A stretch of DNA of 64,000 nt, from NCBI GenBank assembly GCA_028622995.1, contig JAJQJQ010000058.1, positions 930,001 through 994,000 of the forward strand. Reading direction: 5' to 3'. This DNA comes from Panagrolaimus kolymaensis. Its lineage: Eukaryota > Nematoda > Chromadorea > Rhabditida > Panagrolaimidae. Of the stretch, positions 37,064 through 48,491 are shown piece after piece; within the stretch, counting starts at the first letter, position 1; the number at the start of each line of letters is the position of its first letter. The position numbers were made by a program, and so were the translations under genes. The notes beneath the pieces were generated by a model that saw only the letters and a list, made by a program, of their open reading frames with translations, had not been told where the DNA came from and did no database searches.

Positions 37064-37808
37064 ATTTTAGATATATTTTTTTATTATTATTTCTTTGCTT
37101 TGCATACTGTAGTTTTTTTTCATTATTCTTTTTTTTATATAAAAAATTTTATGTATACACTTTCATTTAATTTTTTAAACTAATTAGTTCTCTAGAGTTT
37201 AAATAACATTTACTTACAAGTTTTAAGCTTTATGTATGTCAAAGAGCATAATTGGGTTATTAAGTTTTTAAATTTCTTACGCACAAACGAAATAAATTAA
37301 TTACATATGGGACCAGCAGCTGACACAGCTGCAAAAAAGCAAACTCAAAAAATGGTTATTTTATTTTTAAAGAAAGAAAGTAAAAAAAAGTGGGGGAAGA
37401 ATCATTGGGGATTAAATACAACCTTTAATTTTAAATGTAAAAAAAAAAGTTATTTTCATAATTTCAAAAATAATAATACACCTGCCAATTATTTTCTTAT
37501 ATTTATTTATTTTTTAATTCCCTATGAAATTAATTAAGCCTCCATTTTTATTTTTTGCAATAAATACTTTCGAAAAAAGTTTACAGTGTCCCAAGACAAT
37601 AGTTTTTTTTATGGTTGAGTTTACTGTAGCGTGCTGCCTTCTTTGTTTAGTCTCTCACTCCGCCTTCTTGCTTTGTTTCACACCCACAAAAATTTTTTAA
37701 ATTTTATTTTGTTATTTGTGTGAAATAAATTTTTTTAATTATTCCCTTTTTGGTTTTAGGCAAGCAGCGGTCGCTAAAAATTAACAACTCTCTATTTTTT
37801 TTTGAAGG
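37064..37808. other. Intergenic with probable 5' leader of the SRD-like receptor
   Basis: No coding exon. A good acceptor (TTTTTGGTTTTAG) at about 37747-37759 precedes GCAAGCAGCGG, probably the 5' untranslated exon of the receptor, by cis- or trans-splicing. Confidence 0.4.
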
Positions 37809-39242
37809 ATGACTTTTTTACTGGGTTTTCTCCATTTCAATGATCTCTTTGCAAGTTTAATTGGGATTCTTGGAAATATTTTGCTATTTTATTTAATTTT
37901 AACTCAAACTAAAGATAATATTAAAAAAATTAATATTATTCTTTTACCTAATTGTATCGTATATTTTTTAGCTGCTTTTGCAACATTTTTGGCTCAACCA
38001 GTAAGTTTTTTTAATTCTTGAAAAGCTTTAAAAATATGGTTTTTAGCAACTTTTTATAACCGGAAATCATGTGTATATTGTAAATGGAAGTGGAATAAAT
38101 CAAAATTCATTAAATTTTACAAGCATAACAATTTGGTTTTGGGGTGCTTTATTTTTTGTTTCGCTGATTGCTGTGGCAGTTCCATTTTATTTACGATTTT
38201 TGGTTTTATGCAAGTAAGTTTTAGTTTTAGCCATCCTATTTTTTTTAAAGATTTTTTTATGTCTTAAAAACAAACAATAAATTCATTCAGGAAACATTGG
38301 GATACGGTTTCTTGGAAAAAGTCACTTTCGACTATGCTATTTTTAAACCTTAAAAATGAGTTCATTTTAAGGGACGCTAAAATCAAAACTAAACATTTCA
38401 TTCTACCGTATATTTTGGTATTTTTAAGTTTTATTTTAATATTTGGCGTTTTATCTTGGTGGCATTCCCTTGAACTTGATGCAAATGAAAATCTTAAAAG
38501 CCCTCTAAATAATAGTTTTTGGTTGAATGAAAATAAAAATGGTGTAGCTTTTATTGTTGTGGAAAATGTAAGTTTTTTTAAACTTTAATTAAATCAAAAA
38601 TAAATAAAGCAAAATTCTTTTTTACGTAAAAATAAGAAATTTTTAATTAAAAAATTATTTTTTTCGTTTTAGGATAAGCCGCCATTTTATCTTCTCTTCT
38701 CAGATTTTGTGATTTTAAGTGGATTAACTTTCGGCTTAATTATTTATTGTAAAATTAAAATTTCCAAAACCATGGATGTAGGAGTTTCAAATTTTTCCAG
38801 TCCCGAAATGGTTATCAAACAACTTCATAAAACTTTGATATTTCAAGTATGTTTTTTTTCAGCTTGAGACCCAACCCAAAAAATAACAGATAATAATTTT
38901 TAGGCAAGTTGCATATTTTTGATTGGAATAATTCCAACCTTTTTAATGTTTATTTTATCTTTCCTTAAAAGTGAAAATATTATTATTCCTTTGTGGATTT
39001 CATTCTTTTTTGGTTGGATACCTGCCATTCATCCAATTGGAGCTGTATTTATAATTGAACCATATCGAAAAAGATTTAAACACCTTATTGCATCGTGCTG
39101 CTGTTGTTGTTGCTGTTGCTGCTGCAGCGAAAACAAAACTTCAGTGATTTCTATTGAACCCCATTCAGAACCATCTGAACCACGAAAAGTTGTTCTTGGT
39201 TATGATGTAAGAATTGGGAATCCATATGTTGTTAAAGGATAA
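37809..39242 (+). CDS. SRD-like serpentine chemoreceptor with poly-Cys tail
   Basis: Five exons in phase (37809-38000, 38047-38213, 38291-38567, 38673-38846, 38904-39242), 382 residues. Helices: DLFASLIGILGNILLFYLIL (TM1), INIILLPNCIVYFLAAFA (TM2) followed by the FLAQPQLF segment, WFWGALFFVSLIAVAVPFY (TM3), ILPYILVFLSFILIFGVL (TM4), FVILSGLTFGLIIYCKI (TM5), ASCIFLIGIIPTFLMFIL (TM6), WISFFFGWIPAIHPIGAVF (TM7) then the PYR box (IEPYRKRF). The layout and PYR motif fit the SRD/STR chemoreceptor superfamily of ciliated sensory neurons. Straight after TM7 are ten consecutive Cys coded by TGC/TGT triplets, ending at about residue 346; such a cluster next to the membrane would be a strong palmitoylation site, though its length probably varies by repeat slippage. 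Confidence 0.75.
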
Positions 39243-40621
39243 TTCTATTAATGTTTAATTAATATAATCTTTGAAAGTTAATAAAAATGAATGAATTTTA
39301 TTTTTGATACAAATAAACAAAAATAAATAAATTGTAAAAATTGAGTTAACAAAAACAATTTTATTTTTACTATTAAAAACACTTGAATACATATAACTAA
39401 TTAATAAGGGGCGAGTAGTCGTCAGGTGTAAACAAAAATTGACGCAAGTAATAAAAGCAAGCCTTTTTTGAAATAAAAAATCAGAAATTAAAAGACAAGC
39501 TGACTGAATACTTTTTAATTTTTATTAAACTACATATGTCTTAAATAATAATAAAAGTAATAAAAATAAAGTTATTAAAAATAAATACGCACAAATTTAG
39601 GGGGTAAGTAAATAAATATGCACATAATAGTTTGGGAAAAAATTAAATAATATTATAATAATATATAATTCTTTAAAATTTAATAGTTTTTTTATACATA
39701 GTTTTTATTTTTTATTGACACTGTAATTTTCAAAAAATAAAAAACTAAAAAGTACTTGTATTAAAAAATTTTTTGCGCTACTTATGTATTAAAAAATTAT
39801 GAAGTGAAATCACAATTGTCTAAATACTTAAATATTTACTTTTTTTTCTTGTATCTGTTCTCGGAATACACTTTCCTTCATTTTTATTTTTAACTTTATC
39901 GCATATTATTCCAAATGCAAATTTTTAAAAGTTGACGAGAATTGAGCAAGGTTCTCCATAAAGTTTTTAAAAAAGAAATTAAAAAAATTCATTTGTTTAG
40001 TCTTTATTAATTAATAATAATCCTTTATTGAAGACTGACGCTTTTATTTTTGTTGTTGAAAAAAAGAAAGAAGCAACAACAAAAAAGAATGGAGCGAAAC
40101 CAAAAGAAAAATTTAATAAAAAATTCAAACAAGAAATATTGTATGTATTTCATTAAAATATTTTTTCAACAATGTTAAAGAAAAGTTTATTCTATTTTTT
40201 TGATAGCAAAAAAAAAATGCAGCTGTCTTTGAAAACAAAACGTTGAATGTTTTCAAATGAGTCGTGAGTCACGATTCGCGATGTTATTTTTTTGCTTTCG
40301 ATATTTTTTAATCAACGTTGTTTTTTGATGACGCTTTTTTCTAAAGCAAAAAAAAAGTGTAAATTGATCCAAAAAAATAAATCAAGTTTAAACATTTTTT
40401 TGTTGCAATCATCAACAAAAAAAGATTACTTTTTGCTTTTATTCAAATCGATAATACATAAATAAAATTTTACTATAAATCAGACATTTTGGTCGAAAAA
40501 AAGTAAAAAAAAAAATTTGTGAAAAAAATTTAGAAACCAATGAATGATGAAGAATAAAATAAATGATAAAAAATGAAAAGTTTTAAAACAATTAAAAAGG
40601 TTCCAGACACTTATTTCCATA
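39243..40621. other. Intergenic
   Basis: About 1.4 kb, very AT-rich, no exon supported on either strand. Confidence 0.45.
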
Positions 40622-42100
40622 TTAGTAAGTGGTAAGATTGTTTTTATAATCAGCAAAAAAAGGATTTTCGAGGGTCATTGGAAGATTTTGTTTCAAATTC
40701 TTTCCTGTTTCAATACTTTCTAACTTTTCATTTTCATCCGAAGCAACACCGTGGGCTGAGGTTGTTGATCGAGGAAAAAGGGATTGAGAATATAAATCCA
40801 TTAATGAAAAGATGAGGATTAAGAAAGAAACTGTCTGAAATTTAATAAAAGAGATTATCAAAAAATTTTGTTCAAAGTTGAAAACTTACATAACTGATTG
40901 GACATCTGTCAAATGTGGTATCAAAGTCTTTCCACCAACCATTATGTTCATATCGTTCAGTTAAACCATTAGAAAGTACAATCAAACATGCATGAATGGT
41001 AACGAAGAGGGATAAAAATGTGTGCTAAAAATATATTTTTTTTGTTTAAAGTTTGCTCCAAGAAGAAAAAAAGAGACATTCTTCACTGCCACCAAAAGAA
41101 AAGTGGGTTTTTTTATTCATAAAAATAACTTTAAACTCACAAGTTTGTTTTTACCGAGCAATTTAGAAGTGGACTTTTTTTCCATGGTTGTTGATAATCG
41201 AACTACTAACAAATTAAAACATCCAAAAAGACCCAAACATGTGCAATAAATAAAATATTCTGTGGGTTCACCTCTTTCATAATCACATAACTCAACTGCA
41301 CCAATAAACATGGCCTAGAAAAATTCTCCATTTTTTCCATTTATTTTTTTAAAACAAAATCTTACCATTCGAAGAAAATTGAAAAAAGCGGGGAAGCGTT
41401 TGAAAAGGTTTAAAATCCATTTGGTTGCTTTATAACATTTTGGTGTAAATTCTTCTTCGGGTTTAGAAGATGCGGTCTTTAAAGTTGCATACCATTCACA
41501 AAAATAAAGGGTAGAACTCATTAATAAACAAACCTAAAAACAAAGCTTTTCTCAAAGGGAAAAATTTTAATTTCCTAAAAAAGAAAAACTTACCCAAGCT
41601 GAAATTCGGTCATTACAATATCCCATAAAAGCAAGCGAGCTTAAATTAGCCACTGCCAAACAGAATGATATAGTTCCTTGCTAAAAAATTAGAGACATAT
41701 TTTTAATCCCAAAAATTTGATATTTTTTTGTTTTTACTTACAATTTCATGCCATTGAATTTTTCGTCCGCCAAAACGATTATTCAAAAATTCAGAATTGA
41801 ATGTATCTTGATTTTTCCAAACAACCACAACGAAGAGGGACAAAAAAGAGTACAAAAATGAGGCAACATTGATAATGATGTAAGTTTTTGAGTAACCTCG
41901 AACAGTGAAGTAAAAAATGGAAAGAAGGGAAATTGCCTAAATTAATTATGCAAATATTTATTAATTCAAAAGTGTTAAAAAATTCTTACAATTGATACAA
42001 GTTTGGAAGTGGCTGGATCACAAAGAATGCGGCGTACAAATTTTGATACAGGAAATACATCAACAACAACAACACCTGGTGCAGGCTTTGGTGACTCCAT
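40622..42100 (-). CDS. Eight-TM MARVEL-like protein, copy A (intact)
   Basis: Seven exons in phase (42100-41990, 41936-41742, 41680-41594, 41533-41366, 41314-41141, 41024-40890, 40834-40622), 360 residues. Eight hydrophobic helices fall into two sets of four: AISLLSIFYFTV, YIIINVASFLYSFLSLFVVV, GTISFCLAVANLSSLAFMGY, VCLLMSSTLYFCEWY; then FFNFLRMAMFIGAVELC, YFIYCTCLGLFGCFNLLVV, TFLSLFVTIHACLIVLS, TVSFLILIFSLMDLY. This looks like two MARVEL-type units, as in synaptogyrin-like vesicle proteins, with cytosolic ends. The N-terminal FVRRILCDPATSKL and the loop GGRKIQWHEI are shared by all three tandem copies. Length, phase and lack of stops show it is the working copy. MARVEL assignment is from topology only. 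Confidence 0.7.
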
Positions 42101-42819
42101 TTTTGAGATTACAAACCCTAAAATTGATCATCTTAAAAAAATCTTCCAAAAAGTAGTCTTTTAATGAAAAAAAACCAACCTTAAAAACCTCAAATGAATG
42201 GGAAAATATTGATGAGAAAAACTAAACTCAACCACTTTTGACAATTCTTTTCTTTGCAATGAAAAAAATGGTATGTGGCCTGTCTTGTCTATGAGCAAAA
42301 AAATAAAAATCAACCATACAAAATCAAAGAATTTAAATCAGTTATGTGTGTGGCAAACAATGTACACTTCTCGATGTTAGGGCACGGCGGAGATAAAAAT
42401 GTTTGCCATTTCTTTTTTTTAGGTCATCCATATAAATACCTTTAGAGAAAAAAGAATAAAGCAAAGATTACTATGTTTTGCAATTTTCTTTATCCAAAAT
42501 TGAGTTTGAATGTAAATATGAGAGTATCAAAACGATACCACTTTCTAAACTCACAATTTCTTGTTTAGCAGAATTAAAACAAAAGAACACATAAATTTTG
42601 AAACCTTTTTCCATTTAAAAAATTGCCCTGATTTTTTTTCCTTTTACATATATTAGAAATTCAAAAAATGGCTTTTTTTAATCAGATTCTCTTCCTTCTT
42701 TTTTTTCTTTTTTTAATCGTAAAGTTTATTGTAAAACATATTTTATTAAAGAAAAAATGACATCGCATAAAAAAGTTAAATAAAAAACTTTGAGGATGAA
42801 AAAATAACAAAATTAAAAA
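42101..42819. other. Spacer between tandem copies A and B
   Basis: No exon. Likely holds the promoter of copy A. At about 42385-42440 the sequence (CTCGATGTTAGGGCACGGCGGAGATAAAAATG) has a counterpart upstream of copy B (CTTCCCAATGTAAGGCTGGGCTGAGATAAGAATG, ~44440), consistent with duplicated upstream sequence. Confidence 0.4.
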
Positions 42820-43988
42820 TTAGTAAGTAGTAAGGCTGTTTTTATAATCTGCAAAAAATGGGTTTTCAAGAGTCATCGAAAGATTTTGTTTCAAATTTTT
42901 TCCAGTTTCAACATTTTCTAACTTTTCATTTTCATCAACATCATTTAATATATATTTTTTTATGACAGTACTTTTGCAAATTCAAAATATATGGTAAACT
43001 TACAACTTTATCTTTTGAAAATGTTTTGGTAGAGAAAAAGTTTTCAACTTTTTTAAAGAATCGAATCAACAACATTACAAAAGTTCCGATAACGCAGAAG
43101 CATGAACAATAGAAGAAATAAGCTGTGATTTGTCCACCTTCGCATCCGCAAATAATAAAAGCGCTAATAAAAAGTGTCTGAAAATTTTCAAAGTTTTTAT
43201 CAACCAAAAAAAAAAAGAATTTAAAAAATTTACAAATCTAAGAAAATTGAAAACAGCGGGGAAGCGTTTGAAAAGATTCAAAACCCATTTGGTTGCTTTA
43301 TAACATTTTGGAGTGAATTCATCTTTATTGGTTTCAGTATGCGCTTTAACAGCAAAATACCATTCGAATGCAAAAATAATTGAGTTTACAAATATGCAAA
43401 TCTAAATAAAGTTAAAAAGTATTAGTCAAAAAGTTTTTAAAAAAACATACGAATTTTAATGTTTCGTCTTTGCGATCGTTATATTCTCGGGACAAAACAT
43501 TGCTAAAAGTAGCAAAAGCTAAAATGAATGAGAGGGTTCCTTGCTAAAAATAATTAATTTTAGAATAAATTTACCAAATTTTTTTTTGCTAATTAGATGT
43601 CTGTGGAAATTTAGAAGCTTTAATAAAACTTACAATTTCATGCCATTGAATTTTTCGGCCGCCAAAACGATTATTCAAAAATTCTGAATTGAATGTATCT
43701 TGATTTTTCCAAATAACCACAACGAAGAGGGCCAAAACAGAATAAAGGAATGAGGCAATGCTAGCAAGAAAAAAAATGGTCGAGAAATCTCGAGTGACTT
43801 CAATACAGAAAATGGAGTAAAGAGAGATAATCTAAAATCATTCAATCTTTTTTGGCTTTAGCAGGTCACAAAAAAAAACATACGATTGATACTAGCTTGA
43901 AAGTGGCAGGGTCACAAAGAATACGACGAACAAATTCTTATATGTGCGGTTCATTGGAAGCAATGGGTTCAACCTTCGGTGATTCCAT
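42820..43988 (-). pseudogene. MARVEL-like tandem copy B, degenerate
   Basis: Exons matching copy A can be followed: start MESPKVEPIAS (43988), FVRRILCDPATFKL, then WKNQDTFNSEFLNNRFGG, GTLSFILAFATFSN, EFTPKCYKATKWVLNLFKRF, FISAFIICGCEGG, and the C-terminal tail ENEKLENVETGKN / TLENPFFADYKN (stop 42820). Two lesions: TAA at 43938-43940 in exon 1, just before EFVRRI, and loss of the sequence coding TM7 and TM8 (the end of exon 5 now lies ~80 bp from the tail). One block (about 43645-43725) is nearly identical in DNA to copy A while its surroundings have diverged. Confidence 0.7.
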
Positions 43989-44794
43989 TTTTTAGATCAG
44001 TGGATCTAAAAATTTTGAATTAAAAAAAATCTGCAGATGTTTTAAAAAATATTTTTTGTTTAGGAAATCTTTGCTCAGTGTGTGCTATTTTTCTACTTTT
44101 TAAAAATTTGCAAAACCGATTTCTACAATTTTATAAAAAGTACCAGCTCACATATCGGCCAGTTTCAGGACCCCTGCACAAGTTCATCATTGCAAAATTT
44201 CTAATCAAATCCAAAAGTTTTTTTAAAAAAAAAAGAAAAAACAAACCTTAATTTCGATGAACTCCAAAAACAAAAATGAAGAGAAAAGACTAAATCCCAC
44301 CACCTTTTGTGGGTTTTTGACTCAAATGAAAAAAGTAATTCGTGGCTTATCTACAAACAAACAAAAAAATGCCAACCTTATGAAGCCAAAAAAAAGACAG
44401 ACTGCAAGTACATACATATGTATGGCAAACAATGTACTCTTCCCAATGTAAGGCTGGGCTGAGATAAGAATGTTTTTCATTTTCTTAGGTCGTCTCTGAA
44501 AATGCCCTTAAAGAAAAAGTGTGTTCACCAATTATTTTTTTTGTGAATGTATTAATCATTGTCTGAATTTTGAGCAGGCTGTTTGTAGATAACAAAATTT
44601 AGGTATTTATTTGAACCAAAAAAGCGGACATATTTTATTATCACAAAACAAACAAAAAATATTGTATTTTTAAGATAAGAATAATTTATCAATGTTGCGT
44701 TTATAAAGCAAAAAAAAAAATGCTTTTAGTTTAAAATTTTTAATCGCAGAAAAATATGTATGTTTGATAAATAAAAATGAGAAAATTTGCAAAG
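43989..44794. other. Spacer between copies B and C
   Basis: No exon supported; contains sequence related to the copy A upstream region (around 44425-44480). Confidence 0.4.
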
Positions 44795-46161
44795 TTAATA
44801 AACGATTTGTTTCTTTTCATTTTCAATGATAAATGGATTTTCAATGGTCATAGGTAAATGCTTTTTAATAGCTCCTGTTTCAATATTCAATGCTGTTTCT
44901 ACGTTGGTGGGAACACTTTGAGCTTGGGTTCGTGGGAAAAGTGCTTGAGAATATAAATCCATTATTGAAAAAATAAATACGATGCAAGAAATGGCCTAAA
45001 ATTAATTAATTTAATTAATATAAGCATCATTGTCAAATTTTTTAAAACTCACATAACTGAGAGGACATACATCGGAAAAACTATACCCGCTTTTCAAAAA
45101 GAATCGAAAATCGGTTATCTTCCAAATTGCTTCCAAAACATAAATTCGTAAGTTGCATCTTTTTATTTTAATAATTTTGAAAAACTGCACACATAACAAT
45201 TGCGCCGATAATTCCAGCCTAAAAATTTATTCAAATTTAAAAAACAGCTTTCTTACATTAAAAAAATTACCAATCGAAGGAAGTTAAAAATTGCAGGGAA
45301 TCGTTTGAAAGCGCTCAAAAAGCATTTAGAACATTTGCAACAACATTTTGGTTCAATTTCTTCATTCAAATATAAATTTCCTGTTTTAACTGAGCTTAGC
45401 CAATTCGTAAAAAAGATGTAGGTATTAGTTACGGTAATAATCTAAAAATAGCATTTTAAATGTGTTTTTTTATTATTTTTTTTGTTAAACATACTGTCGC
45501 TAAAGTGTATGGAAAGCTGTTAAAGATAAAGACGAGGGTGCTAAAATGAGCAAAAGCCAAAGCAAAAGAAACTGTTCCGTGCTGAAAATAAATATTTACT
45601 GGAATTTATTATTTTTTGATTGAAAAAAATTTTACGATTTCATGCCAATGAACTTTTCGACCACAAAAAGCTCGTTTTAAAATTTTTGAATTTCCAATTT
45701 TGTCTTGATTCATCCAAACAGCTGTGACAAGAAGAGAAAATGCAGCGTAAATCAATGAAGCGATGTTGATAATAATAAAGGATGCAGAACTATTTCGATG
45801 GTAAAGACAAAAAATTGCGTATGTTGAAATCAACTGAAAAATATTGATTTAAGACTTTGCGAGAAAAAAAAAGTTTATTAAAATGGCGATTTACAATGGA
45901 AAGAATTTTGGATGTTGATGGATCATAAAAAATTCGTTTGATAGCTTTTGAAACGGGTTGTTGTTCATTATTTGAAGCATTTTGGGGCTAAAAATGATCA
46001 TTTTCACTTTTTATAGAAAATGGCATATTAAAGTTTACTATAAGATTAGAAGCTGTGGAGATGGAGCTTAACATTGGTTTGGGCTGCTGCGTTTCATTCG
46101 TTGAAGGGGTGTCAACCGGCGCAGATGGAACAACATTTTCATGAATTTCGTTTGATTCCAT
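44795..46161 (-). pseudogene. MARVEL-like tandem copy C, disrupted
   Basis: Starts at 46161 (MESNEIHENVVPSAPVDTP) with an extra N-terminal exon, then KAIKRIFYDPSTSKILSI, FIIINIASLIYAAFSLLVTA, CGRKVHWHEI, HGTVSFALAFAHFSTLVF, EEIEPKCCCKCSKCFLSAF and KRFPAIFNFLRL, all matching copy A. Exon 5 begins AGIIGAIVMCAVFQ and then hits TAA (about 45145); the sequence resumes in another frame as EAIWKITDFRFFLKSG, equivalent to copy A exon 6, then AISCIVFIFSIMDLYSQALF and a normal C-terminal tail ending IVY. TM5-TM7 are therefore lost by a deletion with frameshift. Could encode a four-TM truncated product. Confidence 0.65.
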
Positions 46162-46750
46162 TGCGATCTTTTTGTAACCTGAACAAAAATTTTTAATGAA
46201 AAAATAGTTTTTAAATTATAAAATCAGAGGTAAAACGATGCACGGCCGGCCAGTTTGTGATATCTATAGAAAAAGAAAGAAAAATGTCAATAAAAAAAAC
46301 TAAGCATTTTATCTAAAATTTGAGACCCCATCCTCATTCCTTCCTTTCCTTGTACATAAATAAATAAGGAAAAAATGAAAAAGGTGAAAACATCTTCTTC
46401 TTTTTTTCGTGCTTTATCATACTAAAAAAATGGAAAAGTCATATGAAAAAATAAAAAAGAGCCTAGCCCATTTTTTACGTAAGCGAAAAAGAAGAAAGAA
46501 TTAAAAGTTTTTGTTTACTCAAAACTATTTTTTTTTTTGGTGTTGATAAGAATAAACTTTATTACTACTTTTAGAATGACGCAAATGTTCATTTTGAATA
46601 TTTGAAAAAATTATTAACAACAAAAAAATTTAAAGTTATAATTTATTTAAAGTTTTATAATAATGTTGCTGATGCATAGCTACAGTTTATTTAATCAAGA
46701 AACAAAAAATAAATAAAAAGTTTTATTTTTTTAATTCAAATTCGGCTTGC
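46162..46750. other. Intergenic
   Basis: No exon supported; upstream region of copy C and 3' flank of the 44-residue gene. Confidence 0.4.
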
Positions 46751-46885
46751 TCAATGTCTATCAACGACTTCTTTGATTTTATCGGCAATTCGTTCGCCTT
46801 GCTTGACAACTTCTTCAGCAATATCACCTGTGGCTTTAGCAATATTCTTTCCAGCTTCTCCGGCGCCTTCAGCAACTTTATCCAT
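46751..46885 (-). CDS. 44-residue amphipathic (LEA-like) microprotein
   Basis: A short minus-strand frame, ATG at 46885 to TGA at 46751. It is one continuous charged amphipathic helix rich in Ala, Gly, Glu and Lys (MDKVAEGAGEAGKNIAKATG, then DIAEEVVKQGERIADKIKEV), like a fragment of group-3 LEA or apolipoprotein-type repeats, which bind membranes or protect proteins on drying. Base composition (GGCGCCGGAGAAGCTGG) is far richer in G+C than the surroundings, as in highly expressed nematode genes. A consensus acceptor (AATTTTTAG) ends 26 bases upstream of the ATG, placed as for spliced-leader addition. Short length is the main doubt. Confidence 0.65.
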   Translation of the reverse strand: MDKVAEGAGEAGKNIAKATGDIAEEVVKQGERIADKIKEVVDRH

Positions 46886-46913
46886 TTTGGGTGGGGTTCA
46901 GTTTTGGAAAGCT
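46886..46913 (-). promoter_or_regulatory. Probable trans-splice acceptor and 5' UTR
   Basis: Minus-strand AATTTTTAG followed by 26 bases (CTTTCCAAAACTGAACCCCA...) to the ATG of the 44-residue gene. Distance and sequence fit a nematode spliced-leader acceptor; no cis exon was found upstream. Confidence 0.45.
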
Positions 46914-48491
46914 AAAAATTACTGTTTAGCTTTTATAATTTTAATTTTAACAACATAAAAATCGAGAATTAATAAAAAAACAAGGTTATTACAAAATAAA
47001 AATGTTCGAATATAAATGAAAAATTTAGGTAAAAATCGCGAAAGCTGGCGTGTATTATTGACAAATGAGTGCCAACAATAATACCCATAAATTAGAAAAA
47101 TGGCATCAATGAATGAATAAAGTTGGGCAAAGGAATTTCAAAAAAAGAAGTTTGTTTTCTCGTACGGCGTCTAAAAAATTACTCAATAAAACTCATCATC
47201 ATTCCGGGCTTGTTGGAATAAAATGAGATGGGTTAATTATTTGAGGGGAAAGTTCGATAGCTTTTTCTAAATATTCAGCCTAGGAAAATATCAATTGGGT
47301 TATTAATTAAAAAAAGAATGCACGAAAATGATTTTATTCAACTCAAGGTATTGGCAAAAAAAGAAGAAAAAATGAATGATTTTTTTTGTTCATATTAGCA
47401 GCCTTATATATGAAAGCAACAGGACCATTCATCACCCAAAAGCGGATTTGATGAATTTTTTTCCAAAGATGCACGATGTTGATATTTAAGTGTAAAAAGG
47501 TTGAATGGCATTCGTTCGCAAACATATGGAATAAACAACAAAAAACTTATTCTTTTTTGAGTCATTTCCTTGAATTGGAAGGAAAGAGCCAAAAGTTTGG
47601 GAAATTGTCCTTTTGAAGAAAGGATTTATGTTAAAAAAAAGACAAGGATGCAAAAAATATCCTTTTCAATAAAAACAAAAAACAAAGGAAAGTCGAAGGA
47701 GATAATGGTATAATTTTTAAATTTTTAAATAGCAAAATAAGAAAATAAAACTAAAATAAAGAGAGAAAGCTCCAAGCCAAAAAACAGAATAATTTTGTGT
47801 TGAAATCAATCTTTGATTTTTTTTTAATTTCATGGGTGGCGGTGGATATTTTCCTCAAATGCCGGTATTCTCGGGTTTGAGTAAAGATTAAATATACTTC
47901 CACCATTACTGAAATATTCTCAAACACAAAACAAAATTTCTGGAAAAGAAAAACAAAAAACTTTTCATGCTATTTATCGTTCTTTATTTATTCTTGTTAG
48001 GTTCACAAAAATGTTCCACAATTTTAAAATACAATTCACCATTAGTTTTTGCAAAAATTTGATATCTGAACGCTATCCAAGCTTATAACAATCAGAAAGC
48101 AATAATCAATTTCACCATATGCAAAAAATTCATATCATATATTTTTGTTTATTTCATTAAGAAATTATCATTTTCGAAGTTTATTTTTTATGTTTGAATA
48201 TTTTAAAGCGCTTGTGAAAAACTACAAAAAAAGAAGCATCCTCCTTAATTTTTTTTTTTATCATACAAAACTTTGTTCACAAATTTTAATAACAATGAAA
48301 ACAAAAATTATTAACCACAGAAATTTTAACGTTACAAGCGTTTAAAGGCATTTTAAGGAATTTTTGGATTCATTTTTCTATTTCACACTTTTTTAACAGA
48401 TCAAAGCATTTATGATAATATTAAATACAAAGAAAACAAGCAAATATTTTATTAATAAATTCTATCACCAAACATATTGTTTAATTATTTT
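46914..48491. other. Intergenic, possible stray exons
   Basis: On the minus strand at about 47280-47202 a TTCCTAG acceptor is followed by an open tail AEYLEKAIELSPQIINPSHF...PE and TGA, which reads like a terminal exon. Upstream, PFNLFTLKYQHRASLEKNSS (about 47525-47405) may be another, but I could not join them. On the plus strand at 47833 a short frame MGGGGYFPQMPVFSGLSKD ends at a possible donor. All are low-confidence. Confidence 0.25.

Noticed and set aside
44257..44451. 64-codon plus-strand frame
   Set aside because: Low-complexity Lys-rich reading upstream of copy B with no splice or family support.
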